A DNA stretch of 64,000 bases from the NCBI GenBank assembly GCA_015206945.1, contig JADEXV010000001.1, forward strand, positions 42,345-106,344, in the 5' to 3' direction. Position numbers and translations under genes: made by a program. Below are positions 42,501-50,937 of the stretch, piece after piece. How positions within the stretch are numbered: the stretch's first letter is position 1; every line of letters begins with the position of its first letter. Origin of the DNA: Nostocales cyanobacterium LEGE 12452 (GTDB lineage Bacteria > Cyanobacteriota > Cyanobacteriia > Cyanobacteriales > Nostocaceae). The notes under the pieces are model-generated. The model had not been told where the DNA came from and ran no database searches. It saw nothing but the letters and a program-made list of their open reading frames with translations.

Positions 42501-43666
42501 CAGCCAGAGCCGAAGCCGAACGCGCCAATCGGATCAAAGATGAGTTTTTGGCCATTCTCTCCCATGAATTGCGATCGCCTCTCAACCCGATTCTCGGCTG
42601 GACAAAACTGCTGCAAACCCGCAAATTTAGTGAAAAGAAAACGGCTGAAGCTTTAGCTACCATCGAACGCAACGCGAAACTGCAAACTCAACTGATTGAT
42701 GACTTGCTAGATGTAGCCAAAATTCTGCGGGGCAAACTCAGCATCGATGCGGCTCCTGTGAATTTGGCATTTGTGATTGAATCTGCGCTCGACACAGTAA
42801 ATACAGCAGCCCTTTCCAAATCAATTGTGTTGCATTCAGTACTGCCGAATATTGGGCAAGTCTCTGGAGATGCCAACCGCCTTCAACAGATCGTTTGGAA
42901 TTTACTTTCCAATGCGATCAAGTTTACCCCCAAAGGCGGACGGGTAGAAACCAGATTAGAGCGAGTTGACGATCGGGCACAGATTATTGTCAGTGACACT
43001 GGCAAGGGTATTAACTCAGATTTTCTCCCGTATATTTTTGAATCATTTCGTCAAGAAGATGTCTCAATTACTCGCAAGTATGGCGGGTTGGGATTGGGGT
43101 TAGCGATCGTTCGGCAGTTGGTTGAGGCGCACGGCGGCACCATCGCGGCTGATAGTCCTGGTGAAGGCTTAGGAGCCACCTTTACAGTCCAATTGCCATT
43201 GCTGAATGTGGAACCGGCAATCAAGCAGACAGATGAGTTGCCACAACCAGCACTCGAACTCACGGGGATTCGAGTCCTCACAGTTGATGATGACCCTGAT
43301 GCCCGTGAGCTATTAACAGTATTGCTTGCTGAATACGGCGCGCAAGTCCTGACTGTTGCCTCTGCGACAGAAGTATTGGCAAACCTAGAGTCCTTTCAAC
43401 CCGATGTCTTAGTCAGTGATATTGGAATGCCCGAAGTCGATGGCTATTCTCTGATTCAACAGATTCGCGGTTTAACTCCCGAAAAAGGGGGAAAGATTCC
43501 CGCGATCGCTTTAACTGCTTATGCCAGAATTGAGGATTCCCAACTAGTGATAAGCAGTGGCTATCAACAACACGTTACCAAGCCCCTCGATCCAGAAGAG
43601 TTAGTTCAAGCTGTGGTGGCACTTGCACACAGTAAACTAAACCATTCCATTCCTCAAAATGATTAG
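39503..43666 (+). CDS. Hybrid kinase REC-GAF-PAS(x5)-HK-REC
   Basis: A 1387-residue cytoplasmic signalling protein with no membrane segment. Order: receiver (1-130, LLDYRLPDLDG), GAF (about 150-325), five PAS/PAC units (about 345-990), HisKA with FLAILSHELRSPLNPILGW (about 1012), ATPase domain (IVWNLLSNAIKFTPKGG; GGLGLGLAIVRQLVEAHGG), and a C-terminal receiver (DVLVSDIGMPEVDG). The GAF has Cys260-His261 (DPCHGELLTQFQIKAHLVVP) at the place where cyanobacteriochromes attach bilin, and a second Cys213 in IYDPCLAES near the DXCF position. It may therefore be a light sensor. Many non-photosensory GAFs share parts of this pattern, so this is inference. A CheB-type gene converges from the other strand. 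Confidence 0.9.
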   Translation: MSQQQRALLIVDDSPEDRELYRRYLLRDREYSYTILEATLGQQGLELWQQHQPDVVLLDYRLPDLDGLEFLAQLQPSMQHPCLPVIFVTGQGNEAIAVKAIKAGAQDYLIKGQITPEGLQIAINGAIETVQLRTQLQQRIERERVVSHITQKIHQSLNLDEILQTTVAEVREFLHTDRVLVFQLKPNGNGTVVAESVGAEWRSLLSSTIYDPCLAESYITSNRLQPVRYDPAFIKNYLERYYQGQVTAVSNIHDSSIDPCHGELLTQFQIKAHLVVPILQDNQFWGLLIAHHCSSPRFWQPLEIDLLKELATQMSIALRQAELYQQAQRELKERQQVEVELRQSEQQLRLALSASRMGTWNWNIPTGKISWSDNLEALFGMEPGEFDGSFEMFAARVHPEDRDRVLATVDHAVATGEEYDIEFRVVYPNGTIRWALSQGKVFYDQDGQAIQMAGIDLDITERKRSAETLRESEESFRQLAENIDAVFWIREVSENRVSYVSPAYKRLWGLNPQELYQGQQAWIDRIHPEDRESTDRAFHEKAVAGKFDEEYRIILPNGSIRWVHDRCFPLRDETGEIYRFAGITEDISEQQAALRDRKQTEQSLRDSEERFRTSVENMLDCFGVYRAVRNEQGQIVDFVTEYVNSAACFNNQMTYEQQIGQGLCELLPGHRESGLFDEYCQVVETGQPLIKDSLVYEDDYGHKRLVRAFDIRVAKFGDGFVATWRDITVRQQTEIALRQSEEFKNRILDSSPDCIKVLSLDGRLLYMNTGGLCLMEIDDLNSYLNIEWLCFWEGSSRQQAEEALAATKTGEVSIFSGYCPTAKGTPKWWEVVVSPILDGSGQLERILLISRDITDRKKIELLLQESEARLKLAYKATQSGLWDWDITRNRIHVSEEYINLFGLDPSTKEITYELWLSCLHSDDRTSANETVSHAIQQQQEYYEDDFRILHPDGIRWLAARGQVFYDAAGNAIRMVGNVQDITARKQAEIERDRLFQLEQAARAEAERANRIKDEFLAILSHELRSPLNPILGWTKLLQTRKFSEKKTAEALATIERNAKLQTQLIDDLLDVAKILRGKLSIDAAPVNLAFVIESALDTVNTAALSKSIVLHSVLPNIGQVSGDANRLQQIVWNLLSNAIKFTPKGGRVETRLERVDDRAQIIVSDTGKGINSDFLPYIFESFRQEDVSITRKYGGLGLGLAIVRQLVEAHGGTIAADSPGEGLGATFTVQLPLLNVEPAIKQTDELPQPALELTGIRVLTVDDDPDARELLTVLLAEYGAQVLTVASATEVLANLESFQPDVLVSDIGMPEVDGYSLIQQIRGLTPEKGGKIPAIALTAYARIEDSQLVISSGYQQHVTKPLDPEELVQAVVALAHSKLNHSIPQND

Positions 43667-43675
43667 GTTTAACCT

Positions 43676-44686
43676 TCAATCAACACGTGTGTTTGGATCG
43701 ACCTTCAAAAGTACTTCTCGAATAATGGCGGAGCGCTGCCAGGCAGAATGCGCTTCCTCTTTGAATCTTTGTGCCGCCAAGGTTTGATTGCGAGCCTCCA
43801 TCCTTGCAGCCATACGATGTGATAAAGAAGCTTTCTCTTCCAATGCCCTCAAAGCGATCCATAGTGCATCCTCTACCTTATCAGACTGCGTGGCCAGCAA
43901 AGTTTCTGCTGAATAAGCATGACCTGTGCGGCAGCGGAAACGCAACAAATTTCCCTCTTTGATTTCCCAAAGCATACCGCCGCAGTCAGGACAGCCAAAG
44001 GTTGATGGTTTACCAGGTCGTTCGCCTTCGTTTTCTACTGCTTCCAAATTCAATTGCGCTATTTCAGTTTCAAACTCCATCTCGCTAGGTATAGGGTTTT
44101 CTGGTTGTACTTCCATTGGCGTGTTAACTAAAGTTACTAAAATAGAAGGAATATCTGAAAGTGGCAGGATATGGTCAATATCCTCTACGCTCTCGATCGC
44201 ATTACGTGGCATATCAGCATACAAAGCATCGTCGGGATTTTGAACAATTGCCACACCGCCCCGCATTTTTACAGCCATTATTCCCGCCGTGCCATCGTCA
44301 AGCAAACCTGTTAGTAGCACAGCAATCACTCGTTGCCCATAGGCTCGTGCTGCACTGCGAAACAATGGATCGATCGCGGGACGACAACGGTTTTCTTTTG
44401 GTCCCCGCGTCAAACGCAAATATCCTCGTTCTACCAGTAAATGGTAGTCAGCCGGAGCGACATAAATCCTACTATGAACAATAGCTTCGCCGTCCTGAGC
44501 GTGAGACACTGGTAAGTTGCCAGCACGACTTAATATTTTTGGCAGAACACTTGTGCCGTGACTGGATACATGAAGAACTATAATCACAGCAGCATTGAGA
44601 TTGGGCGGCAAATGCTTGACTAGATAAGTCAGTGCCTCAACTCCACCTGCTGATGTTCCAATGACAATAATATTGTGTTCAAGCAT
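43676..44686 (-). CDS. CheB-type methylesterase without receiver domain
   Basis: A 336-residue protein from ATG 44686 (an earlier start at 44737 adds a Cys-rich leader with no support). The CheB catalytic domain opens the protein: NIIVIGTSAGGVEALTYL with Ser12, HVSSHGTSVLPKIL with the His, and AVLLTGLLDDGTAGIMAV with the Asp. The regulatory receiver usual in CheB is missing. The C-terminal part has a zinc-ribbon-like FGCPDCGGMLWEI, then FRCRTGHAYSAETLL, and a helical tail, an arrangement seen in CheB-like proteins of cyanobacteria. It converges on the hybrid kinase with 9 bp between stops. No chemoreceptor genes are nearby. Confidence 0.9.
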   Translation of the reverse strand: MLEHNIIVIGTSAGGVEALTYLVKHLPPNLNAAVIIVLHVSSHGTSVLPKILSRAGNLPVSHAQDGEAIVHSRIYVAPADYHLLVERGYLRLTRGPKENRCRPAIDPLFRSAARAYGQRVIAVLLTGLLDDGTAGIMAVKMRGGVAIVQNPDDALYADMPRNAIESVEDIDHILPLSDIPSILVTLVNTPMEVQPENPIPSEMEFETEIAQLNLEAVENEGERPGKPSTFGCPDCGGMLWEIKEGNLLRFRCRTGHAYSAETLLATQSDKVEDALWIALRALEEKASLSHRMAARMEARNQTLAAQRFKEEAHSAWQRSAIIREVLLKVDPNTRVD

Positions 44687-44836
44687 TATTAATGTAACGA
44701 TTTCACTAACATGGCAAAGTGGGCAACAAAAGCACATTGACTGCCAGTAATGAGAATAACGCAGCCAAGAAATTTGCTCACCTAGCTTTAAGAAGATTTA
44801 TTCTTCATTTGAGGAATAAGACTTTTGTCGTAACCG

Positions 44837-45166
44837 ATGACATTTCCGGTTTCATCAGCATTCAAGCAATACATGAGTGTGTTTGATAAGTTCGGCTTTG
44901 GGTTGCGAGTGCGATCGCGTTTACTCACTAGGATTTATCCATTTGAGTCATTTCTGGGTGTTAATGGTAAGCCCATAATTGAATATGAAGTCAGGGAAGT
45001 GAAACCAACCGAGCGCGATGACTTTGCCCGCCACAGGCATCGCAAAAACGGAGAAACCACAGTCCGACGTTTAGCAGGTGACATCAAACGAATTAAACGC
45101 AACCGCAGCCGCGACACTTTCAAAATGCGTTTGGGTACTGTTCTGCATCCAAATGAAGGGGTTTAA
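44837..45166 (+). CDS. Possible gene or fragment, basic protein
   Basis: A 109-codon frame. It starts MTFPVSSAFKQYMSVFDKFG, has RLLTRIYPFESFLGVNGKPI and ends in a very basic stretch (RRLAGDIKRIKRNRSRDTFK). The Arg/Lys-rich end and the lack of a ribosome site suggest a fragment of a nucleic-acid-binding protein or decayed transposase-like gene, but I cannot match a family. The opposite strand has a 62-codon open frame over the same region. Treat as uncertain. Confidence 0.35.
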   Translation: MTFPVSSAFKQYMSVFDKFGFGLRVRSRLLTRIYPFESFLGVNGKPIIEYEVREVKPTERDDFARHRHRKNGETTVRRLAGDIKRIKRNRSRDTFKMRLGTVLHPNEGV

Positions 45167-45247
45167 AATCTTGAAAGTTTCAGTTACCCTGAAAATATAC
45201 TGATAGCAAAAGCCGTTAGTTATCAGCGTAAAAATATTGGGTGAAAT

Positions 45248-45829
45248 ATGGCTTTAACTGCTTCAACTATGTTGCCACTAGGCACAAAAGCGCCAGATTT
45301 TAATCTACCGGAAGTAGTATCTGGAAAGGCAACTTCACTTTCTACCTTTGCAGATAAAAAAGCACTTTTAGTAATGTTTATTTGTCGGCATTGCCCATTT
45401 GTAAAGCACATCCAAAAAGAATTAGTGCAGTTAGGCAAAGATTATTTTACAGGTGATTTAGCGATCGTTGCCATCAGTGCTAACGATGCAAAAAATTACC
45501 CAGATGATGCGCCAGAGTCGTTACAAGCATTTGCAACAGAACAAGGGTTTAATTTTACCTTATGCTACGATGAGAGCCAAGAAACGGCGAAGGCTTACAC
45601 AGCAGCTTGCACACCAGATTTCTTTGTATTTGATGACCAACGCCAACTTGTTTATCGGGGACAATTAGATGATAGCCGCCCCAGTAACGGTAAACCTGTA
45701 ACAGGTGCAGATTTACGCGCAGCCATTGAAGGAGTGCTGGCGGGTAAACCTGTTACAAGTGAGCAAAAGCCGAGTGTTGGTTGCAATATTAAATGGAAAC
45801 CTGGAAACCAACCTAGTTATTTTGGTTAA
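45248..45829 (+). CDS. AhpC/TSA-type thioredoxin family protein
   Basis: A 193-residue peroxiredoxin/thioredoxin-fold protein of the redoxin type. After the N-terminal LGTKAPDFNLPEVVSG comes the redox motif VMFICRHCPFVKHIQ with Cys46 and Cys49 (CRHC), then FVFDDQRQLVYRGQLDDS and a C-terminal segment with another Cys (PSVGCNIKWKPGN). No signal peptide is seen, so a cytoplasmic thiol-disulfide or peroxide-reducing role is likely. The CRHC motif and the extra C-terminal Cys fit a subfamily common in cyanobacteria. Single gene, start ATG 45248. Confidence 0.88.
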   Translation: MALTASTMLPLGTKAPDFNLPEVVSGKATSLSTFADKKALLVMFICRHCPFVKHIQKELVQLGKDYFTGDLAIVAISANDAKNYPDDAPESLQAFATEQGFNFTLCYDESQETAKAYTAACTPDFFVFDDQRQLVYRGQLDDSRPSNGKPVTGADLRAAIEGVLAGKPVTSEQKPSVGCNIKWKPGNQPSYFG

Positions 45830-45837
45830 GAAGGATT

Positions 45838-45902
45838 GGGGATTGGGGATTGGGCATTGGGCATTGGGCATTGTAAAAACTTTTCCCTACTCCCTACTGC
45901 CC
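45838..45902. repeat. TTGGGCA / CCCTACT repeats
   Basis: Heptamers GGGGATT, then GGGCATT three times, then CCCTACT units, between convergent genes. The two halves are partly complementary and may fold. Confidence 0.7.
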
Positions 45903-45909
45903 ACACCTA

Positions 45910-46422
45910 TCAATGTTTAATTTCCAAATTCAGTATGTAGCATCCTAATTGGACTTTTTCTGCCCACAATTCATATTCCAGCCGCAAATTCTCTGGCAAA
46001 GGATGTCCGTTGAGAGTTAGGCTACGAGTAAAATTTCGTAAACGAATCGGATCGTTAGGTTGCAATGACTCAGTTGGCAACCAATAGCGACTAATGCCAT
46101 AAACCCCCTGTTCCCAAAAGTGACGGTAACTCACTTGAGCGTTACCTTGCATAGTCATGATGACTCGGTAAGGTGAAATCTCCAGCCACAATATTCTGGG
46201 ACTGTTAGGGGCGTAAGCTTTGCTCTTGCTTTGAGGAAGTGTGTCTTCTGGACTTATGACACTCTCTACTTCGCAGCTAATTAAAGGTGGTGCGGTCATC
46301 AGTAAATGAAATCGATCTGTATCTTTTTGATACAATGTCGCGGCAGTTTCGACAACAGACCAGATCGGTAGGTCAGTGGAAATAAGTGATAAGCACACGG
46401 GCTTGCGGTGATGGGTCAGCAT
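45910..46422 (-). CDS. Conserved-looking cytoplasmic protein, unknown
   Basis: A 170-residue protein with no signal peptide. Features include RILWLEISPYRVIMTMQGNA, EQGVYGISRYWLPTESLQPN and RLRNFTRSLTLNGHPLPENL. It looks like a mixed beta-rich domain. I do not recognise the family. It converges on the redoxin gene through tandem repeats. Confidence 0.65.
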   Translation of the reverse strand: MLTHHRKPVCLSLISTDLPIWSVVETAATLYQKDTDRFHLLMTAPPLISCEVESVISPEDTLPQSKSKAYAPNSPRILWLEISPYRVIMTMQGNAQVSYRHFWEQGVYGISRYWLPTESLQPNDPIRLRNFTRSLTLNGHPLPENLRLEYELWAEKVQLGCYILNLEIKH

Positions 46423-47201
46423 GGGAGCGATAAGGGCTAAAAGCTATTGAATAAAGTGAAATGAACACTCTAGCTGTCTAATAAGTCGGGCTAAGAAACT
46501 AAATAGTAAAGCAGGCTTAATATTAATGAATCCGTTGATTTGTTAATAAGCTACACAAATCTGGATGAAACAGGTAGAATTTCAGCTTAAACAGCAAAAA
46601 CGGTACTTTTATCTAGAGAGAGGTAATTCGTAAGTAAAGCTTGTAAATATTCTAAGGCTATAGCCTCAAAACAGTGGCAGTCGTTTTAGATGCTAAAAAC
46701 CTTCTTCAGGGAGACTTACCGTAGATTGGAGTAAGTTTCATACAGCCAAAAGCAATAGTACACTAGGAAGGAAGTCACCAGAAGCGACAAACTAAGCCGC
46801 TGATGAACCTCCGGTGTATTCAAATGCCAGTGTATCCTAATGTCGGCTTCTGTTATATCCGTAGAAACTCACGAAAACCTTTTTCACCAAAATATTGCTG
46901 AGTAAAAAGTAAAATTCATTGACTCAGGAATATTTTGGTCTGCCCATTGCGCGTCTCGCAGAGGCTGAAGCTTCATAACAAATCATTCTAATTTATTTTT
47001 ATTCATTACCGATGCTATTGCACCTGTGAACAAGTCATAAGTGTTACAGGCTGGTACTTATTTGGGAATACTTTTATAGGAGTGATAAGAAAGGCGATCG
47101 CACTAACGTTTTCAATTCAAATGTACTACGTCACCTTACAATCACTCTGACTTTACAAAAAAGACCTATCACTACTCACTAATCTACCAGGAGCAAGCAA
47201 G
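46423..47201. other. Large intergenic region with possible structured RNA
   Basis: 779 bases with no gene. At 46779-46852 arms CAGAAGCGAC and GTCGGCTTCTG pair with one bulge around a loop of about 53 nt, possibly part of a structured RNA. A dispersed GC-rich piece lies at about 46948-46976 (GCGCGTCTCGCAGAGGC). The final part has AGGAG before the 404-residue nuclease-like gene. Confidence 0.35.
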
Positions 47202-48416
47202 ATGGCATTCACTGAAGATATTACCAAGCTATCTGAACAAGTGCGTAAGCGCGCTGACCAAGTTATTGGTGAAGAATCTACTAAGATGGCACTGATTGTT
47301 CCTTTTTTGAGCGTTCTTGGCTACGATGTGTACGATCCTAGTGAAGTAATACCGGAATACGTGGCAGATTTTGCTATCAAAAAAGCAGGGCAGTTTGAAA
47401 AGGTAGATTACGCCTTAGCTATTAACGGTACTAAAGTTATGCTCGTAGAAGCAAAAGCTCGTGGTCAAAAAGCTGAGGCACATGATGGACAATTGAGTAG
47501 ATATTTTAATGCACTTTCGACAACAAAAATAGCTATTGTCACTAACGGTATTGAATACCGTTTTTTTACAGACTTGCGTGAAACAAATGTCATGGACAAG
47601 GAGCCATTTTTTACTTTTAACATCCTGGAATATGATACCAAAGATATTGATAACCTCAAATTCTTTCATCGTGATAATTTTGAGGTTGCAGCTATTACCA
47701 ACCATGCAGAAGAAATGGTTTATGTAAAAGGCATGACTCAACTTCTAGGAAATCTTTTACGTTCTCCTTCTGAAGAATTTGTTCGCTTTTTAGTGACTGA
47801 ACTTGGTACAGTTGCTCCTAGTTATGAAATTAAAGGTCGAATTACAGGTAAAATTATTGATAAATTCAAACCAATTGTTAAAAAGTCGATTCAGGGAAGT
47901 TTAGTAGAGTTAATGACTCGCTCACTTACTCCAGTAATAGATCAGCCTGTTGAACCTCCAATAGACATAGATAATGGAGAAGTGGATATACAACCAGATC
48001 CTCAAGAATCAAAAGTAGTAACAACTGCTGAAGAAATCGAAGCTTTTGAAAAAATTAAAGCAATTACGCAAACCTCAACGAGTTACAATTATCAACTCCA
48101 ATACAAAGATACTGTTTCATACTTTGGTATCAATCTTGTTGGCAAAAGTACTTGGTGGTTTCTGCGGCTGTATCTGTCTTCGCAGAAAAAAAGTTTTGTT
48201 ACTCGACTAAGTGTAGATGAAGTAAAGTTGCTAGCTTCAAACTTTGAAGTGCAAGAAGTAACAGCTTCTTTGGGAGATGCCGCATCAAAAGTAATTATTT
48301 CCTCTGTCAGTGATTTAGATAAGCTGACATCACTGATTCTCAGATGTTACGAGGCAGAAGCAGCCAAGCATCAAATATTGGCTCCAGACTTAATTAGAAT
48401 GGAAAAATCAGCTTAA
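47202..48416 (+). CDS. Stand-alone HsdR-N-type PD-(D/E)xK protein
   Basis: A 404-residue protein. Residues about 15-160 match the N-terminal nuclease domain of type I restriction R subunits: early Glu24/25, then EYVADFAIKKAGQFEKVDYA with Asp69, then VMLVEAKARGQ with Glu83 and Lys85, the PD-(D/E)xK catalytic set. The helicase motor of HsdR is absent. The C-terminal half (about 250-400) is a separate domain (SYNYQLQYKDTVSYFGINLV, then FVTRLSVDEVKLLA). No HsdM or HsdS is near. AGGAG precedes ATG 47202. Such solitary proteins may be defence or repair nucleases; function here is inference. Confidence 0.8.
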   Translation: MAFTEDITKLSEQVRKRADQVIGEESTKMALIVPFLSVLGYDVYDPSEVIPEYVADFAIKKAGQFEKVDYALAINGTKVMLVEAKARGQKAEAHDGQLSRYFNALSTTKIAIVTNGIEYRFFTDLRETNVMDKEPFFTFNILEYDTKDIDNLKFFHRDNFEVAAITNHAEEMVYVKGMTQLLGNLLRSPSEEFVRFLVTELGTVAPSYEIKGRITGKIIDKFKPIVKKSIQGSLVELMTRSLTPVIDQPVEPPIDIDNGEVDIQPDPQESKVVTTAEEIEAFEKIKAITQTSTSYNYQLQYKDTVSYFGINLVGKSTWWFLRLYLSSQKKSFVTRLSVDEVKLLASNFEVQEVTASLGDAASKVIISSVSDLDKLTSLILRCYEAEAAKHQILAPDLIRMEKSA

Positions 48417-48543
48417 CTCAAGGTATCTACTACAAAACTACACCTAAGCAACTATCTCCGATTTTTGCCTGCTAATAAATTAGCGATCGCATCGCACTAC
48501 TAATTGGTTGACATATCAGTAATCATTGGCTTGGAAAAAGAAC

Positions 48544-48575
48544 AAAAAAAGTGGCTCTGCAACCAGCAGAACCAC
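48544..48575 (-). terminator. acsF terminator
   Basis: On the minus strand GTGGTTCTGC (48566-48575) pairs with GCAGAGCCAC (48551-48560) around a 5-nt loop, with one G-T pair, and is followed by TTTTTTT (48544-48550). It lies 26 bp after the acsF stop codon. Confidence 0.92.
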
Positions 48576-48601
48576 CAAAGTTTTCACAAATCTGTTATAA
48601 A

Positions 48602-49678
48602 TTAACGAACTGCCCCTTGAGCAGAAACAGTATCAATCGGTTTCATCAGGTACAGCCGCAATAACTGCCAGCCGTTGGAGATGTAAAGCGGCAGTTTTTG
48701 GAAGATTTGCAAGAATTTAGGAGTGTTGGAGTTAGCGATCGCACCCAACTTCTCATTATTGCTTATACAAACATCCAAGCGTTCATAAAACTCTGGATTC
48801 TCTACATCCAGCATCAGTGGGAATACCCGGCCTGCGTTTTCGTTGGTTTTCTTGATTACATGGATATCGTATTCTCGCGCATCCAATCCAAGGGTGGCAT
48901 AAAAGTCCTTGCGTTGGATGTCATTGAGATACATGGTCGCAAACACTGATAATAAAAAGAACCGACTCCATAGCCGTGCTTTCCAATCATTCAACATTTG
49001 CGGCTGAGATTTCATGATCGCATCAAAGAAATCGCCGTGACGGTTTTCATCCTGACACCAGTTCTCAAAGAACCGGAAGATTGGATAAACCCGGTCTTCG
49101 GGATGTGCTTCTAAATGGCGATAAATGGTGATGTAGCGCCAATAACCGATCTTCTCAGAAAGATAAGTAGCGTAGAAGATGAATTTCGGTTTAAAGAAGG
49201 TATAACTGCGACTCTTAGTCAAAAACCCTAAATCTAGGGACATATTAAAGTCCGACAAAGCTTTGTTCAAAAAGCCAGCGTGACGCGCTTCATCCCGTGA
49301 CATTAGGTTAAAACACTCTGCCAAAACAGGGCTTTTTCCTTTCAAGCGACGACCAAGTTCTTTATACAGCAAAAAGCCGGAAAACTCTGCTGTACAGGAA
49401 CGTTCTAGAAATTCAACGAACAACTTGCGAGTTTCCCCGTCAATATGATCCCAGGATTGTTCAAACTCGGCATCCCGAACAAAGTGGTGGCGGTTGTAGT
49501 CAGTGCGGAACTCTTCGAGAATGGCTTCTAACTCGTCTTCGTTGACGGAGATATCCATCCGTGCCATTTCATCAAAATCGGTAGTATAAAACCGAGGTGT
49601 TAACAGGGTTTCTTTTGCTGGGACTTTAATCCCTGGCCGGATTTCTTCAAAGCCTGGTTTTTTGAGGGAATCTACCAT
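48602..49678 (-). CDS. acsF: Mg-protoporphyrin IX monomethyl ester oxidative cyclase
   Basis: AcsF (ChlA type) is the aerobic di-iron enzyme that forms the isocyclic ring of chlorophyll, making divinyl protochlorophyllide. The 358 residues carry the two Glu/ExxH iron-binding helices: [19 protein letters not shown], then [16 protein letters not shown], and [17 protein letters not shown]-terminal [20 protein letters not shown] is family-typical. It is a strong marker of a photosynthetic organism. It is a single gene with its own terminator. Upstream lies repeat-rich DNA, and the ribosome site AAAGAGA is weak but present. Confidence 0.97.
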   Translation of the reverse strand: MVDSLKKPGFEEIRPGIKVPAKETLLTPRFYTTDFDEMARMDISVNEDELEAILEEFRTDYNRHHFVRDAEFEQSWDHIDGETRKLFVEFLERSCTAEFSGFLLYKELGRRLKGKSPVLAECFNLMSRDEARHAGFLNKALSDFNMSLDLGFLTKSRSYTFFKPKFIFYATYLSEKIGYWRYITIYRHLEAHPEDRVYPIFRFFENWCQDENRHGDFFDAIMKSQPQMLNDWKARLWSRFFLLSVFATMYLNDIQRKDFYATLGLDAREYDIHVIKKTNENAGRVFPLMLDVENPEFYERLDVCISNNEKLGAIANSNTPKFLQIFQKLPLYISNGWQLLRLYLMKPIDTVSAQGAVR

Positions 49679-50375
49679 GTCTTGATTTCTCTTTCGTCTT
49701 TATTATCTTAAGTAGACCTTTCGGGTGACGTTTCCACGTCCCTACCGCCACGGTAGCGGCAGTTCCTTATGGAGGAAACCCCGTTGGCGCTATCCTCTCC
49801 ATTTGGGAGAAGACCGGACTGCCTCACCAGAAATGCTCTGGCAAACCGTAACAGTCCACAATAATCCAATTGTATAAAGTTCAGTTTACCAAGGTGCGGG
49901 TGAGAAATTTCTAAGCAAAACATTAAGAGTTGCAACAATCATTCAATATTTGCGGAATCAAAAATCGCGGATTGGTAGTCAAATAAATATAGTTCAGCAA
50001 GCAGCATTATCTCGTTAAAGTGGAGTAGCACTCACCTCTTGATTCTCAAAGCACTACTATCTCAGTAATTTTCTCTGGTTGTTACTACAATAAATTCATA
50101 GGGTTCTATTAATACGGTGGGCATCTTAAAATTAACAATCCACGAGTAGCATAATTGCTGAAAAAATCTAAGTACTTTAGTTATTTTTTGCACCTTTCTC
50201 AATAATTGGAGATTAGACATTGCCGACAACTTCAAATCAGAACAGCAGTGTTTATTACGAAAATTGTTAGAAAGCAACTGGTGCAAGATGTAAGTCTAGC
50301 TATTAGTACTTGGTATAAAAACAGTCAAAAAACCATTTTAAACAATAAAAGTAAATCCAAAAGGTTGAAAACAAG
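49679..50375. other. Long intergenic region, repeat-rich at one end
   Basis: 697 bases. The first 190 are GC-rich dispersed repeats (next entry). The rest is AT-rich with no supported gene; two minus-strand frames of about 75 codons look random in composition. The acsF promoter should be here. Confidence 0.4.
49714..49860. repeat. Cluster of short palindromic repeats
   Basis: Contains GACGT-TTCC-ACGTC (49727-49740), CTACCG-CCA-CGGTAG (49742-49756), and a GTTCCTTATGGAGGAAACCC block resembling the unit duplicated at 3802-3913. Several small stems in a row suggest a nested dispersed element. Confidence 0.65.
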
Positions 50376-50873
50376 ATGAATCTTGAAAACAATCAGCAGC
50401 AGAAAGACCGACTTCTTGTCTCCTATATCTTGTGTGCAGTCGGATTTATTGGGGTAGGAGGATTGCAGCGCTTCTACAATGGCAAGATCGGAACTGGTTT
50501 GTTATGGCTGTTGACTGGTGGTGTGTTTGGTATAGGGCAGTTCGTGGATTTATTCTTTATCCCCAATATGGTTGACGAATACGAACATAACTTGAGATTA
50601 AAAGCAGGTGTATCTCCCTTTGGTGTGCCGTTGAATGAAGCAGTAGTTGCTTCTCAAGTCCACCGACCAACAGGCAACCAACTGATGATGAAACTGATTG
50701 AAGCGGCGGAAAGCAAGGGTGGTTTTTTAACTGTCACTCAAGGCGTAAAGTTTACAGGAGCCAGCTTTGCTGAAGTGGAAGCTACTCTCAAAGAGATGTA
50801 CAAATCAGGTTATGTAAAAATTGATAACGACCCCAATACTGGAGCCGTTACCTACCATTTCCATGAACTTTAA
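50376..50873 (+). CDS. TM2-domain membrane protein with winged-helix-like tail
   Basis: A 165-residue protein. Residues about 12-70 form a TM2 domain: two membrane helices joined by a tight turn ([39 protein letters not shown], then [18 protein letters not shown]). The C-terminal 70 residues look like a small winged-helix domain ([20 protein letters not shown], then [20 protein letters not shown]). TM2 proteins are poorly understood. A cytosolic winged helix on a membrane anchor suggests sensing or regulation, which is inference. The gene is followed by heptamer repeats. Confidence 0.8.
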   Translation: MNLENNQQQKDRLLVSYILCAVGFIGVGGLQRFYNGKIGTGLLWLLTGGVFGIGQFVDLFFIPNMVDEYEHNLRLKAGVSPFGVPLNEAVVASQVHRPTGNQLMMKLIEAAESKGGFLTVTQGVKFTGASFAEVEATLKEMYKSGYVKIDNDPNTGAVTYHFHEL

Positions 50874-50874
50874 T

Positions 50875-50937
50875 TGTCATTTGTCATTTGTCATTTGTTA
50901 AAAACCAATGACCAATGACCAATGACTAATTTCTACC
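50875..50937. repeat. Heptamer repeats forming a loose hairpin
   Basis: TTGTCAT units (three) then CCAATGA units (three), roughly inverted relative to each other, between convergent genes. The stop codon (TAG) of the DUF2996-like gene lies in the last unit. Together they can act as a bidirectional terminator. Confidence 0.75.

Noticed and set aside
44923..45123. Possible transposase remnant at the 109-codon basic ORF
   Set aside because: No DDE or HTH motif, terminal inverted repeats or target duplications could be found; kept only as an uncertain CDS.
49708..49938. Minus-strand frame of 76 codons upstream of acsF
   Set aside because: It runs through palindromic repeats, and its composition reflects the repeat, not a protein.
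50062..50286. Minus-strand frame of 74 codons before the TM2 gene
   Set aside because: AT-rich, no ribosome site and no motif.
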